Source: Nocardia jinanensis
GTDB taxonomy: Bacteria; Actinomycetota; Actinomycetes; Mycobacteriales; Mycobacteriaceae
Assembly: GCF_014645735.1 (NCBI RefSeq)
Contig: NZ_BMMH01000001.1
Span: 806,001 to 870,000, forward strand
Length of the DNA: 64,000 nucleotides
Direction: 5' to 3'
This document shows, one piece after another, positions 1-8,998 of this stretch (position 1 is the first letter of the stretch; each line of letters opens with the position of its first letter). The translations under genes were made by a program, and so were the position numbers. The notes beneath the pieces are model-generated. The model saw nothing but the letters and a program-made list of their open reading frames with translations, made no database searches and had not been told where the DNA came from.

Positions 1-1263
1 CTCGGTGGTCACCGCATCGATCCGGGCCAGCGTCTCGGAGACGCTGCGATGGTTGCCGTAGCTCAGTTCGCTGCGGCCGATCCGGTTCATCCGGGACGCC
101 GAATCCTCCAGCCCCAGCACCAGCCCACCACGCAGTGAACCCTTCGCGCGGGCACATTCGGCATCGGTGATGCCGTCGGCGGCGATCTCTTCCAGGACCC
201 CACGGGCCAGCGTCGCCACCTCTCCGAGATTCTCCGGCTGGCAGCCCAGATACACCGAGAACGCACCGGTATCGGCGAAGGTATCCACACTCGAGTACAC
301 CGAGTAGGCGAGCCCGCGTTCCTCCCGGATGCGCTGGAACAGGCGGGAACTCAGTCCCCCGCCGATTACCGTGTTGAGCACCGACAGCGGCCACCGCAGC
401 TGTCCTTCGTGGCGACCGTAGGCCCGCACGCCGAACACCAGATGCGCCTGTTCGCTGTCCCGGTAGGACCAGGTCAGCCGTGGCTCCTCCCGGGTCCGGA
501 AGCGACCCTCGCGCCGCGGCGCGGGCAGCGCGCCCGGATCGAGCCGACCGGCGACCGCGCGGTGCACCAGTTCCACCGTATGTTCGTGTTCGACATTTCC
601 CGCCACCGCGACGACCATCCGGTCGGGGGTGTAGCGGCGCTGATGGAAGGAGCGCAGCTGACTCGCCCGCATGCCCTCGATGGATTCCACCGACCCGATG
701 ATCGGCCGGCCGATCGGGTGATCGCCGAACAGCGCGGTGAGAAAGGCGTCGCCGACGAGATCCTCCGGATCGTCGTCACGCATCGCGATCTCTTCCAGAA
801 CGACCTGTCGTTCCACATCGACGTCCGCCGCCCGGCACAACCCGTTGAGCACCACATCGGTGACCAGATCCACCGCCAGCGGCAGATCCTCGTCCACCAC
901 ATGCGCGTAGTAGCAGGTCTGCTCCTTGGCGGTGAACGCGTTCAGCTCGCCACCGACCGCGTCCATCGATTCGGCGATATCCAGCGCCGAACGGGTCGGC
1001 GTGGCCTTGAACAGCAGATGCTCCAGGAAATGCGCGGCACCGGCGACGGTCGGACCCTCATCGCGCGAGCCCACCCCGACCCAGACCCCGACAGACGCCG
1101 AACGGACACCGGGCACATGCTCGGTCACCACCCGCAGACCACCCGGCAGGACGGTACGCCGCACCCCGTTGTCGATATCGACCGTTTCGCCGATCCGCCA
1201 CGCCGATGACGAACCCCCCTGCCCACTCGGGCGCAGGGGGGCCGTCGTATTCTGCTCCGTCAC
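1..1263 (-). CDS. pepR: M16 family zinc metallopeptidase (PepR-like), 3' end cut by window edge
   Basis: Processing peptidase of the pitrilysin/MPP (M16) family, homologous to mycobacterial PepR (Rv2782c). The inverted zinc motif HFLEH lies at about residues 78-82, followed by a second acidic ligand region (VVLEEIAMRDDDPED). The glycine-rich segment VIGGGLSSRLFQ that is typical of the C-terminal half is also present. About 421 codons are visible and only the last few tens of residues should be missing. The GTG start at 1263 is inferred: it lies 10 bp after the pnp stop, and the family core (VRRTVLPGGLRVVTEHVPGV) begins about 34 codons later, so a downstream GTG near 1164 is an alternative. 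It is probably co-transcribed with pnp. A 9-bp hairpin falls inside the extra N-terminal codons, which makes the start uncertain. Confidence 0.9.
   Translation of the reverse strand, partial: MTEQNTTAPLRPSGQGGSSSAWRIGETVDIDNGVRRTVLPGGLRVVTEHVPGVRSASVGVWVGVGSRDEGPTVAGAAHFLEHLLFKATPTRSALDIAESMDAVGGELNAFTAKEQTCYYAHVVDEDLPLAVDLVTDVVLNGLCRAADVDVERQVVLEEIAMRDDDPEDLVGDAFLTALFGDHPIGRPIIGSVESIEGMRASQLRSFHQRRYTPDRMVVAVAGNVEHEHTVELVHRAVAGRLDPGALPAPRREGRFRTREEPRLTWSYRDSEQAHLVFGVRAYGRHEGQLRWPLSVLNTVIGGGLSSRLFQRIREERGLAYSVYSSVDTFADTGAFSVYLGCQPENLGEVATLARGVLEEIAADGITDAECARAKGSLRGGLVLGLEDSASRMNRIGRSELSYGNHRSVSETLARIDAVTTE
1214..1241 (-). terminator. GC-rich hairpin at the pnp/pepR junction
   Basis: A perfect 9-bp inverted repeat, CCCCCCTGC / GCAGGGGGG, with a 10-nt loop. 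It lies 33 bp after the pnp stop on the transcribed strand and has no following T-run. It could be an attenuator or RNA-processing stem between pnp and pepR. If pepR starts at 1263 it also encodes amino acids, so a pure terminator role is uncertain. Confidence 0.45.
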
Positions 1264-1273
1264 ACGACCAGTA

Positions 1274-3571
1274 CTACTCGGTCGCTGCCGCGTCCGCATC
1301 GGCGGGCGCCTCGTCGGCGGTCTCGTCGACGGGGACCAGCGAGATCTTGCCGCGGTTGTCGATATCGGCGATCTCCACGCGCAGTTTGTCGCCGACGTTC
1401 ACCACGTCCTCGACCTTGGCCACGCGCTTGCCGTTGCCCAGCTTGGAGATGTGCACCAGACCGTCGCGACCGGGCAGCAGCGAGACGAACGCGCCGAATG
1501 CCGTGGTCTTGACGACCGTGCCGAGGAACCGCTCGCCGACCTTGGGCAGCTGCGGGTTGGCGATGGCGTTGATCGCGTCGATCGCCGCCTGCGCCGACGG
1601 GCCGTCGGTCGCGCCGACGAAAACGGTGCCGTCGTCCTCGATGGAGATATTGGCGCCGGTTTCCTCGGTGATCTGGTTGATCATCTTGCCCTTGGGGCCG
1701 ATGACCTCACCGATCTTGTCGACCGGGATCTTGATCGCGGTGACCCGCGGCGCGTACGGGCTCATCTCGTCCGGGGTGGCGATGGCCTCGGCCATCACGT
1801 CCAGGATGGTGGTGCGGGCGTCGTGCGCCTGGCTCAGCGCACCGGCGAGCACCTGCGAGGGGATACCGTCCAGCTTGGTGTCGAGCTGCAGAGCGGTGAC
1901 GAAGCCCCGGGTACCGGCGACCTTGAAGTCCATATCGCCGAAGGCGTCCTCGGCGCCGAGGATATCGGTCAGCGCCACATAGCGGACCTCCTGCGCACCG
2001 GCGTCGTTGGTGACGGTGTCCGATACCAGGCCCATGGCGATACCCGCGACGGGCGCCTTCAGCGGCACACCGGCGTTGAGCAGCGACAGGGTCGACGCGC
2101 AGACCGAACCCATCGAGGTGGAACCGTTGGAGCTCAGCGCCTCCGACACCTGACGGATGGCGTAGGGGAACTCCTCCTGGCTCGGCAGCACCGGGATCAG
2201 CGCCCGCTCGGCCAATGCGCCGTGCCCGATCTCGCGGCGCTTCGGCGAACCGACGCGACCGGTCTCACCGGTGGAGTACGGCGGGAAGTTGTAATGGTGC
2301 ATATAGCGCTTGGAGGTTTCCGGGCCGAGCGAATCGACCTGCTGCGCCATCTTGACCATATCGAGGGTGGTCACACCCATGATCTGGGTTTCGCCACGCT
2401 CGAACAGCGCCGAACCGTGTGCCCGCGGCACCACGGCGACCTCGGCCGACAGCTCCCGGATATCGGCCAGACCGCGGCCGTCGATACGGAACCCGTCGGT
2501 GAGGATGCGCTGACGGACCAGTTTCTTGGTGACCGAGCGGAACGCGGCCCCCAGTTCCTTCTCCCGGCCCTCGAACGATTCGCCCAGCCGGGACAGCACA
2601 TCGAGTTTGATCTCGTCGATCTTCTCGTCGCGCTCCTGCTTACCGGCGATGCTCAGCGCCTCCGACAGCGGCGCCTTCGCGGCATCCTCGACAGCGGCGT
2701 AGGTGTCCTCGGCGTACGGCGGGAACAGCGGGAATTCCTCGGTGGGCTTGGCCGCGAGTTCGGCCAGGTCCTGCTGCGCCCGGCACAGCCGCGCGATGAA
2801 CGGTTTGGCGGCCTCCAGGCCCTCGGCGACCACGGCCTCGGTCGGCGCCTGCGCACCGCCGTCGATCAGCGCGATCACATTATCGGTGGCCTCGGCCTCG
2901 ACCATCATGATCGCCACATCACCGGTCTCGGTGACCCGGCCGGCCACGACCATATCGAAAACAGCCTTCTCCAGCTGCGCGACGGTGGGGAAGGCGACCC
3001 ACTGACCGCCCTCGGCGGTACCCGCCGCGGGATCGTTGATCAGGGCGACCCGCACACCGCCGACCGGGCCGGAGAACGGCAGGCCCGAGAGTTGGGTGGA
3101 CGCCGAAGCCGCATTGATGGCGACCACGTCGTAGAGATCCTCGGGATCCAGGCTCAGCACGGTCACCACGACCTGGATCTCGTTGCGCAGGCCGTCGACG
3201 AACGACGGGCGCAGCGGCCGGTCGATCAGGCGGCAGGTGAGGATCGCGTCGGTGGAGGGGCGGCCCTCGCGCCGGAAGAACGAACCGGGGATCCGGCCCG
3301 CCGCGTACATCCGCTCTTCGACATCGACGGTCAGCGGGAAGAAATCGAACTGGTCCTTGGGGTGCTTACCGGCGGTGGTCGCCGACAGCAGCATGGTCTC
3401 GTCGTCCAGATAGGCGACGACAGATCCGGCGGCTTGTTTCGCGAGCCGGCCCGTTTCGAAGCGAATCGTGCGGGTGCCGAAGGCGCCGTTGTCGATCAGC
3501 GCGACGGATTCGAAAACACCCGGTTCGACCTCGATGGCCGAGCTCTTCGAGCGTTCAATCGTTTCTGGCAT
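1274..3571 (-). CDS. pnp: Polyribonucleotide nucleotidyltransferase (PNPase / GpsI)
   Basis: 3'-to-5' phosphorolytic exoribonuclease and RNA-tailing enzyme of the cytoplasmic RNA degradation machinery. At 765 aa it has the family layout: two RNase PH-like domains, a KH domain at about 613-672 ([18 protein letters not shown]) and an S1 domain at about 678-748 ([18 protein letters not shown]...DGLVHISKL), ending in an acidic Asp/Ala tail. It matches mycobacterial GpsI (Rv2783c), and rpsO upstream plus pepR downstream is the conserved actinobacterial order. The ATG start gives [22 protein letters not shown]. The 394-bp spacer to rpsO implies its own promoter in addition to any read-through. Confidence 0.98.
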   Translation of the reverse strand: MPETIERSKSSAIEVEPGVFESVALIDNGAFGTRTIRFETGRLAKQAAGSVVAYLDDETMLLSATTAGKHPKDQFDFFPLTVDVEERMYAAGRIPGSFFRREGRPSTDAILTCRLIDRPLRPSFVDGLRNEIQVVVTVLSLDPEDLYDVVAINAASASTQLSGLPFSGPVGGVRVALINDPAAGTAEGGQWVAFPTVAQLEKAVFDMVVAGRVTETGDVAIMMVEAEATDNVIALIDGGAQAPTEAVVAEGLEAAKPFIARLCRAQQDLAELAAKPTEEFPLFPPYAEDTYAAVEDAAKAPLSEALSIAGKQERDEKIDEIKLDVLSRLGESFEGREKELGAAFRSVTKKLVRQRILTDGFRIDGRGLADIRELSAEVAVVPRAHGSALFERGETQIMGVTTLDMVKMAQQVDSLGPETSKRYMHHYNFPPYSTGETGRVGSPKRREIGHGALAERALIPVLPSQEEFPYAIRQVSEALSSNGSTSMGSVCASTLSLLNAGVPLKAPVAGIAMGLVSDTVTNDAGAQEVRYVALTDILGAEDAFGDMDFKVAGTRGFVTALQLDTKLDGIPSQVLAGALSQAHDARTTILDVMAEAIATPDEMSPYAPRVTAIKIPVDKIGEVIGPKGKMINQITEETGANISIEDDGTVFVGATDGPSAQAAIDAINAIANPQLPKVGERFLGTVVKTTAFGAFVSLLPGRDGLVHISKLGNGKRVAKVEDVVNVGDKLRVEIADIDNRGKISLVPVDETADEAPADADAAATE

Positions 3572-3965
3572 TTCTCTGTTCTCAACCTCTCGTCTCGCCG
3601 GATACAGCGCCCGGTGGCGCGATCCGGCTGTGTCAGCCGTACCAGGTTCGAACGCGGCGCGTCAGCGGAACCGCGGTGACCGTTCGGGTCAGCGGTGGCC
3701 GTATTCGTGCTGCGGCGCGTACACCCGGCCGGGCTCCCCTTGGAGCCGGCGACGCGGAGGCGGTCATCGATCGAAGCTCTCCGGCGTTCACGACCGGGCC
3801 GAAAAGCCACTACCGAAGACCGACGCCACGAGCGCGGGTGTGCACGGCTGGTTCTGTCGTTTCGCATCCGGGAGACCCCCGGTACACGAAAATGCCGACG
3901 AGGCGATTGTATGCGCCCCGTCGGCATACGTACCGCCCGGCTCATGGAACCGGGCGTGTTCAAGA
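3572..3965. other. rpsO-pnp intergenic spacer (394 bp)
   Basis: No convincing gene on either strand. The rpsO-proximal end carries two inverted repeats, CGCCCGG/CCGGGCG at 3934-3956 and the stronger stem described separately at 3889-3927. The remaining 300 bp up to pnp should contain the pnp promoter and 5' leader, but no clear hexamers were picked out. The lppU lipoprotein gene that lies here in M. tuberculosis is absent. Confidence 0.6.
3889..3927 (-). terminator. Intrinsic terminator downstream of rpsO
   Basis: On the minus strand, arms ATGCCGACG and CGTCGGCAT (3919-3927 and 3892-3900), with further inner GGCG/CGCC pairing, enclose a short A/T-containing loop. A TTTT run follows directly (3892-3889). 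This is a classical stem plus U-tract 39 bp after the rpsO stop, so most rpsO transcripts probably end here and pnp is mainly expressed from its own promoter. Confidence 0.75.
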
Positions 3966-4235
3966 TCAGCGCCGCAGGCCGAGGCGTTCGATCAGGCTGC
4001 GGTACCGGTTGATGTCGTTGTTCGCCAGGTACTTCGACAGCCGCTTGCGGCGACCGATCAGCGCCATCAGCCCGTGGCGGGTGTGGTGATCGTGCTTGTG
4101 CACCTTCAGGTGCTCGGTGATATCGGAGATCCGCTTGGTCAGCAGGGCGATCTGCGCCTCCGGCGAACCGGTATCGGTCTCGTGCAGACCGTACTCCGCG
4201 AGAATGGTCTTCTTCTGCTCGGTGGTCAACGCCAT
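3966..4235 (-). CDS. rpsO: 30S ribosomal protein S15
   Basis: Primary 16S rRNA-binding protein of the small-subunit platform. The 89-aa product is full length and starts [16 protein letters not shown]. It contains the family signature [19 protein letters not shown] and ends [14 protein letters not shown]. The ATG at 4235 is preceded by AGGAG about 12 nt upstream. An upstream in-frame extension is not supported because the family starts at this Met. It lies between ribF and pnp as in other actinobacteria. Confidence 0.98.
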   Translation of the reverse strand: MALTTEQKKTILAEYGLHETDTGSPEAQIALLTKRISDITEHLKVHKHDHHTRHGLMALIGRRKRLSKYLANNDINRYRSLIERLGLRR

Positions 4236-4420
4236 GCGGCATCCACTCCTGTTTCTCAGTTCCGCGCGCAAGAGCCCGGTGACCGCATCACCCGATATCG
4301 CCGAAGGCGCATATCGTGGTGATCCGGCCGGGTATCCGGGATGGGCGCCGCCGCGGACCGCAGCAGACCCGACGCGAAACCTTACCCGAGCTGTCACCGC
4401 ACGCCCGCGCGGGGCCCGGG

Positions 4421-5386
4421 TCAGTTCGCCGAACCGAGGATCTTGCGGGTGGTCTCCACGTCCCGGCCCATCACCGCGACCAGTTCGTCGACCGAATCGA
4501 ATTTCCGCATCCCGCGCAGATGGTCCACGAAATCCACGGCCACATGCTGCCCGTAGAGGTCGGCCTCGCGATCCAGGACGTAGGCCTCGACCGTCCGGGC
4601 GCGGCCGGAGAAGGTGGGGTTGGTACCGACCGAGATCGCGGCCATGACCGGTTCACCGGGGGTCACGGTACCGATGGTGGGGCCGGGTCCCAGTACGGTG
4701 AACCAGCCCGCGTAGACCCCGTCCGCCGGAATAGCGGCATGCATCGGCGGGGCGACATTGGCAGTCGGGAATCCCAGAGTGCGGCCGCGGCCGTCACCGC
4801 GCACGACCACACCCTCGACCCGGTGCGGGCGGCCCAGCGCGTCGGCGGCGGCGGCCATATCACCGGCGTCCACGCAGGCCCGGATATAGGTGGAGGAGAA
4901 GGTGACGGCGTGCTCGCCGAGCAGCGTCACCGCGTCGACCTCGAAACCGAACCGGCCACCGAGTTCGCGCATGGTGTCCACGGTGCCCGCGGCCTTCTTA
5001 CCGAAGGTGAAATTGTCGCCGACCACCACTTCGCTGACATGCAACCGCTCCACCAGCAGATCGTGCACGTACTCACCCGGGGTGAGCTTCATGAAGTCGT
5101 GGGTGAACGGGATGACACAGAAGACGTCGACACCCAGTTCCTCGGCCAGTTCGGCGCGCCGGGTGAGCGTGGTGAGCTGCGCGGGATGGGACCCGGGCCG
5201 GATCACCTCCATCGGATGCGGGTCGAAAGTCATCAGTACCGCCGGGACATCACGCGCGGCAGCGGACTTCACCGCCCGGCTGATCAACTGCGCATGCCCG
5301 CGATGAACACCGTCGAACACGCCGATCGTGAGAACGCACCGACCCCAGTCCGCGGGTACGTCGTCCAGACTTCGCCACCTCTGCAC
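4421..5386 (-). CDS. ribF: Bifunctional riboflavin kinase / FAD synthetase
   Basis: Converts riboflavin to FMN and then FAD. The N-terminal adenylyltransferase domain has the [10 protein letters not shown] nucleotide motif at about residues 22-31. The C-terminal kinase domain has LGFPTANV near residue 205 and the family end ([19 protein letters not shown]). The GTG start at 5386 gives [26 protein letters not shown], matching mycobacterial RibF. The open frame continues 62 codons upstream, but those codons come from the tandem-repeat spacer and are rejected. The product is 321 aa. It is transcribed towards rpsO and away from mntR. Confidence 0.96.
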   Translation of the reverse strand: MQRWRSLDDVPADWGRCVLTIGVFDGVHRGHAQLISRAVKSAAARDVPAVLMTFDPHPMEVIRPGSHPAQLTTLTRRAELAEELGVDVFCVIPFTHDFMKLTPGEYVHDLLVERLHVSEVVVGDNFTFGKKAAGTVDTMRELGGRFGFEVDAVTLLGEHAVTFSSTYIRACVDAGDMAAAADALGRPHRVEGVVVRGDGRGRTLGFPTANVAPPMHAAIPADGVYAGWFTVLGPGPTIGTVTPGEPVMAAISVGTNPTFSGRARTVEAYVLDREADLYGQHVAVDFVDHLRGMRKFDSVDELVAVMGRDVETTRKILGSAN

Positions 5387-5517
5387 AGACGCCAAGCCTA
5401 CGCAAACATGCGCCCGTACCGTATTCGGGTGCGGCCGGTGTTCGACTGCGCAACGCCCGGACGAACACCGGGTTTCCCGGAGGCGGCGGGCAAGGTGCGG
5501 AATATGGGCTGCGCCAC

Positions 5518-5653
5518 CCAGGCGTACCTCCGCATTCGCTCCGGCCATGCGCAGACTACGGACGGGCCACACCCGACAGCGCCGTCCAGGCGTACCTCCG
5601 CATTCGCTCCGGCCATGCGCAGACTACGGACGGGCCACACCCGACAGTGCTGT
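5518..5653. repeat. 68-bp direct tandem duplication between ribF and mntR
   Basis: Two head-to-tail copies (5518-5585 and 5586-5653) begin CCAGGCGTACCTCCGCATTC and end around CCGACAGYGCYGTC. They are nearly identical, with the differences seen only at the end (C to T at the equivalents of 5580 and 5583). The changes make GACAGTGCTGTC in copy 2 a near-perfect dyad. The block lies in the divergent ribF/mntR control region, so it doubles whatever promoter or operator elements it holds. Confidence 0.9.
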
Positions 5654-5673
5654 CTAGGTGGATCGCCGCGGAA

Positions 5674-6417
5674 ATGCTTAAGCTCGTGACCGTGCCCGGA
5701 AAACGAGATATCGCCACCCGACGGGACCTCGCCGACGCCGGGGAATCGGTCGCTCCGGGACTGTCGTCGGTGGCGCAGGACTATCTGAAAGTCATCTGGA
5801 CGGCCCAGGAGTGGTCGCAGGAGCGGGTGAGCACCAAACTGCTCGCCGAGCGGATCGGCGTCTCCGCCTCCACGGTGTCCGAGGCCGTACGCAAGTTATC
5901 GGACCAGGGCCTGGTGGAGCACGCCCGCTACGGTTCCATCACGCTGACCGAGGAAGGCCGCCGGGCCGCCATCGCGATGGTGCGCCGGCACCGCCTGATC
6001 GAGACCTTTCTGGTGAGCGAGCTGGGTTACGGCTGGGACGAGGTGCACGACGAGGCGGAGATCCTCGAGCACGCGGTCTCGGATCTGCTGATGGCGCGGA
6101 TCGACGCGAAACTGGGTTTCCCGGACCGCGATCCGCACGGTGATCCGATTCCCTCGGTGGACGGCGCGGTGCCGACTCCGCCCGCCCGCCGGTTGATCGA
6201 TTTCGAGGCCGGTGAATCGGGGCGGGTGGCCCGGATCTCCGATTCCGATCCGGAGATGCTGCGGTATTTCGATTCGGTGGGTATAGCCCTGGACACGGTG
6301 ATCGTGGTAGTGGAGCGACGTGATTTCGCGGGCACCATCGCGGTGCGGATCGGGCGCGAGGAGACCCTCACCGACCTCGGCAGTATCGCCGCCGAGGCCA
6401 TCTGGCTCCGGGACTGA
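5674..6417 (+). CDS. mntR: DtxR/MntR-family metal-dependent transcriptional regulator
   Basis: Metal-responsive repressor. The N-terminal winged helix (LSSVAQDYLKVIWTAQEWSQ, then LLAERIGVSASTVSEAVRKL) is followed by the dimerisation/metal domain (RRHRLIETFLVSELGYGWDEVHDEAEILEHAVSD) and a C-terminal FeoA/SH3-like domain. It corresponds to M. tuberculosis Rv2788 (SirR, characterised as the manganese sensor MntR) in the same position next to ribF. The start is uncertain: ATG 5674 is used here, and GTG at 5686 or 5692 would be equally consistent; no good ribosome-binding site distinguishes them. No canonical MntR palindrome was recognised upstream, only the 68-bp tandem duplication. Confidence 0.9.
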   Translation: MLKLVTVPGKRDIATRRDLADAGESVAPGLSSVAQDYLKVIWTAQEWSQERVSTKLLAERIGVSASTVSEAVRKLSDQGLVEHARYGSITLTEEGRRAAIAMVRRHRLIETFLVSELGYGWDEVHDEAEILEHAVSDLLMARIDAKLGFPDRDPHGDPIPSVDGAVPTPPARRLIDFEAGESGRVARISDSDPEMLRYFDSVGIALDTVIVVVERRDFAGTIAVRIGREETLTDLGSIAAEAIWLRD

Positions 6418-6589
6418 TCCGCGCCGCCGGTCGGTACCGCGGAAACGACCCGGCCGGACAACGCCGACAACCACCGCACGACCGCGGCCGCAGAATTCCC
6501 GCGGTCCACAGATCCACGACGGCTACCCCGGAGACTCGCGAACCGCGCGGCGTAACCATTGCCCTGGACCGGGCCGCCGTGCTATTCAT

Positions 6590-6609
6590 ATTGTCAACAA
6601 TCCGACAAT
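6590..6609 (+). promoter_or_regulatory. Putative GntR operator upstream of the aminotransferase
   Basis: ATTGTCAACAATCCGA (6590-6605) contains the dyad TTGT-CA-ACAA and also forms ATTGTC-N8-GACAAT with 6604-6609. The same 16 bases recur at 11389-11404 in the divergent promoter of the same gene island. TTGT-NN-ACAA is the usual shape of FadR/VanR-type GntR operators, and such a regulator is encoded at 12952. It lies 77 bp before the aminotransferase ATG. Confidence 0.6.
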
Positions 6610-6686
6610 TCCGAGTGGTGTCCACTCGGCCTCGCACACCCGTCGGTCCGGCCCGCCGTACCGACCGTCCCGGGAGGCGGAACATC

Positions 6687-7934
6687 ATGGCCGAACTTTC
6701 TCCGATCCTGAAGCAGGCCACACCGGTCACCGTCGATCACGGCGCCGGCTGCTACCTCTACGACCTCGACGGCCGCCGGTTCCTCGACTTCACCGCCGGT
6801 ATCGGGGTCACCAGCACCGGACACTGCCATCCCCGGGTGGTCGCTGCGGCGCAGGAGCAGGTCGGCAAGCTGATCCACGGCCAGTACACGACCGTGATGC
6901 ACCGGCCGATGCTGGAACTCACCGAGCGGCTGGGCACGGTATTGCCCGACGGGCTCGACTCGGTGTTCTATGCCAATTCCGGCAGCGAGGCGGTGGAAGC
7001 GGCACTGCGACTGGCCCGGCAGGCGACCGGCCGCCCCAATGTGATCGTCTTCCACGGCGGTTTCCACGGCCGCACCGTCGCCGCCGCGAGCATGACCACC
7101 TCCGGGACCCGCTTCTCCGCCGGTTTCAGCCCACTGATGCCCGGCGTACACGTGGCCCCCTTCCCCACTGCCTTCCGGTACGGCTGGACCGAGGCCGAGG
7201 CCACCGCCTTCGCGTTGCGCGAACTCGACTACCTCTTCGCTACCCTCACCTCGCCCACGGAGACCGCCGCGTTCATCGTGGAACCGGTACTCGGCGAGGG
7301 TGGTTACGTTCCCGGCAACCGTGAGTTCTTCCAGGGGCTGCGCGAACGCGCCGACCGGTACGGCATCCTGCTGATCTTCGACGAGATCCAGACCGGATTC
7401 GGCCGTACCGGAAAGTTTTTCGGCCACCAGCATTTCGATGTCCGGCCCGATGTGATCACCATGGCGAAAGGGCTGGCCAGCGGGTTCCCCATCTCCGGGA
7501 TCGCCGCTTCGGCCGAACTGATGGGCCGCGCCTGGCCCGGATCGCAGGGCGGCACCTACGGCGGTAACGCCGTGGCCTGCGCCGCCGCGCTGGCCACACT
7601 GGACGTGATCGAGTCCGAGGGGTTGGTCGAGAACGCGGCTGTCCGCGGCGACCAACTGCTGGCCGGCGTGCGGGCGGCCGAATCCAAGGCCATCGGCGAC
7701 ATCCGGGGTCTGGGCCTGCTGGTGGGCGCGGAGTTCACCACGCCCGACGGCACTCCCGACCGGGAGACCGCCACCGCTGCCCAGCAACTCGCCGCCGAGA
7801 AGGGTCTGCTGTTGCTGACCTGCGGCGCCCATATGAACGTGGTGCGGATGATCCCGCCGCTCATCGTCTCCGAAGACCAGGTCACCGATGCCCTGACCAT
7901 CTGGTCCGAGGTGCTCACCGGACTGGGACTCTGA
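6687..7934 (+). CDS. Class III PLP-dependent aminotransferase (GabT-like)
   Basis: Fold-type I omega/acetylornithine-type aminotransferase, 415 aa. The visible landmarks are NSGSEA at about 98-103, HGGFHGRT at about 123-130, FDEIQTGFGRTG at 231-242 with PLP-pyridine Asp232, and Schiff-base Lys261 in ITMAKGLASGFPISG. The ATG at 6687 follows GGGAGGCGG. The amino donor cannot be read from sequence; 4-aminobutyrate or another omega-amino acid is possible. It is the first gene of a short operon with DUF3830 and carries the island operator upstream, so it is probably induced with the amidase/racemase-fold genes by the same effector. Confidence 0.9.
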   Translation: MAELSPILKQATPVTVDHGAGCYLYDLDGRRFLDFTAGIGVTSTGHCHPRVVAAAQEQVGKLIHGQYTTVMHRPMLELTERLGTVLPDGLDSVFYANSGSEAVEAALRLARQATGRPNVIVFHGGFHGRTVAAASMTTSGTRFSAGFSPLMPGVHVAPFPTAFRYGWTEAEATAFALRELDYLFATLTSPTETAAFIVEPVLGEGGYVPGNREFFQGLRERADRYGILLIFDEIQTGFGRTGKFFGHQHFDVRPDVITMAKGLASGFPISGIAASAELMGRAWPGSQGGTYGGNAVACAAALATLDVIESEGLVENAAVRGDQLLAGVRAAESKAIGDIRGLGLLVGAEFTTPDGTPDRETATAAQQLAAEKGLLLLTCGAHMNVVRMIPPLIVSEDQVTDALTIWSEVLTGLGL

Positions 7935-7995
7935 CCGATCCCGCGAAATCCCCGGCACCGCCGCCGGGCTCGCGTACGACCCACAGGACGGATTG

Positions 7996-8490
7996 ATGGC
8001 GCGCTACATCACGATCACCCTCGCCAAGGCCGGAATCACCTGCCGCGCCCGGCTGCTCGACGACGAGGCGCCCCGCACCTGCGCCGCGGTATGGGAGGCG
8101 CTCCCCCAGGAAGGGGACGCCTTCCACGCCAAGTACGCCCGCAACGAGGTGTACACGCTGGTGCCGCGGATCCCCGGCGCCCCGCACCGGGAGAACCCCA
8201 CCGTCACCCCGATTCCGGGTGACGTCTGCCTGTTCGATTTCGAACCCTGGGAGATCGGCAACCCCGCCTACGGGTACGAGCCGGGGTCGACCGCCCACCA
8301 CGATCAGGGCGCCACCGATCTCGCCCTCTTCTACGGCCGCAACAACTTGCTCATCAACGGCGACCTCGGCTGGGTTCCCGGCAATGTCTTCGCCACCATC
8401 GAGGACGGTCTGGCCGAGCTCGCGGGCGCCTGCAACGCCCTCTGGTTGCACGGGGTGGCCGGAGAAACCCTCGCCTTCGCCCGGGCGTAG
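7996..8490 (+). CDS. DUF3830 family protein (cyclophilin-like fold)
   Basis: A 164-aa protein beginning MARYITITLAKAGITCRARL. It resembles the DUF3830 family of small cyclophilin-like beta-barrel proteins, with the conserved stretches EALPQEGDAFHAKYARNEVYTL, NPTVTPIPGDVCLFDFEP and FYGRNNLLINGDLGWVPGNVFATI. No enzymatic role is established for the family as far as I know. It lies 61 bp after the aminotransferase and on the same strand, so they are probably co-transcribed. ATG 7996 is preferred over the overlapping TTG 7993. The context suggests a binding or accessory role in the island's pathway; this is inference. Confidence 0.8.
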   Translation: MARYITITLAKAGITCRARLLDDEAPRTCAAVWEALPQEGDAFHAKYARNEVYTLVPRIPGAPHRENPTVTPIPGDVCLFDFEPWEIGNPAYGYEPGSTAHHDQGATDLALFYGRNNLLINGDLGWVPGNVFATIEDGLAELAGACNALWLHGVAGETLAFARA

Positions 8491-8950
8491 GCGGTCGCCC
8501 TCGTCGTCCGGAAGGGTCATGAGCGCCATGGCGCCGACAATGGGATGGTGAAAGGTGCGAGCGGCGCCGCCGCAGTCACCCACCGTATGCGCGGCCCAGA
8601 GTTTCGCGAACTCGCGGCTGCCGCGGGTCGATTCGATCATGAGTCGTGGCCTCGATCCACGACATCACCGGCGGCGCGGGGCCGCGATCCTTCATGGGCA
8701 GGTCGCACCCACCACCTTCGCCGGTGTGCCATGCGATCGTCGAGCAGACCCGCCCCGGGCAAGACCGAATGTCACACCGCGGCAGGCGGCGACCATCGAG
8801 CACTCACAGTGCCGTGAACCTACCCGGGCCGACTGATCGAGACCCACCTCTACACCCCTTCCGTCTACTCCGGATGGTCCACCTCAGCGGCGGGGCCCGC
8901 CCCGGTTCCGGAGCGACGAAGCGACTGAGCGCAGGAGTGAAGAACCGGGG
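8491..8950. other. Convergent intergenic region between DUF3830 and amidase (460 bp)
   Basis: No supportable gene. The first 300 bp show nothing recognisable. From 8787 the sequence becomes the structured repeat described separately, which continues into the end of the amidase gene. Both flanking transcripts converge here, so the repeat may act as a bidirectional transcription end. Confidence 0.6.
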
Positions 8951-8998
8951 TTAACAGGGCCCCGCCAGCGGCGCCGAAGGCGCCGCCGATAAACACAG
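8787..8998 (-). repeat. Structured 3'-flank repeat, copy 1 (overlaps amidase 3' end)
   Basis: On the minus strand this matches 39817-40045 (plus) over nearly its whole length. Shared blocks include GGCGCCTTCGGCGCC, GGGGCCCTGT, ACCCCGGTTCTTCACTCCT, CCGGAGTAG with GGACCATCCGG, and CGTGAACCT...GTGCTCGATGGTCG. It folds into a small GGCGCC-TTC-GGCGCC hairpin and a long stem with arms ending GGCGGGGCCC/GGGCCCCGCC around CCCCGGTTC/GAACCGGGG. In both places it starts at the 3' end of a gene and in the same orientation relative to it. Here the last residues of the amidase are encoded by the repeat. Confidence 0.85.

Noticed and set aside
926..3679. A 917-codon open frame on the plus strand
   Set aside because: It is antisense to pepR and pnp; its His/Arg/Asp-rich product has no family look and is the usual high-GC mirror of real codons.
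5518..5653. CRISPR-like array
   Set aside because: Only two adjacent copies with no spacers; it is a simple tandem duplication.
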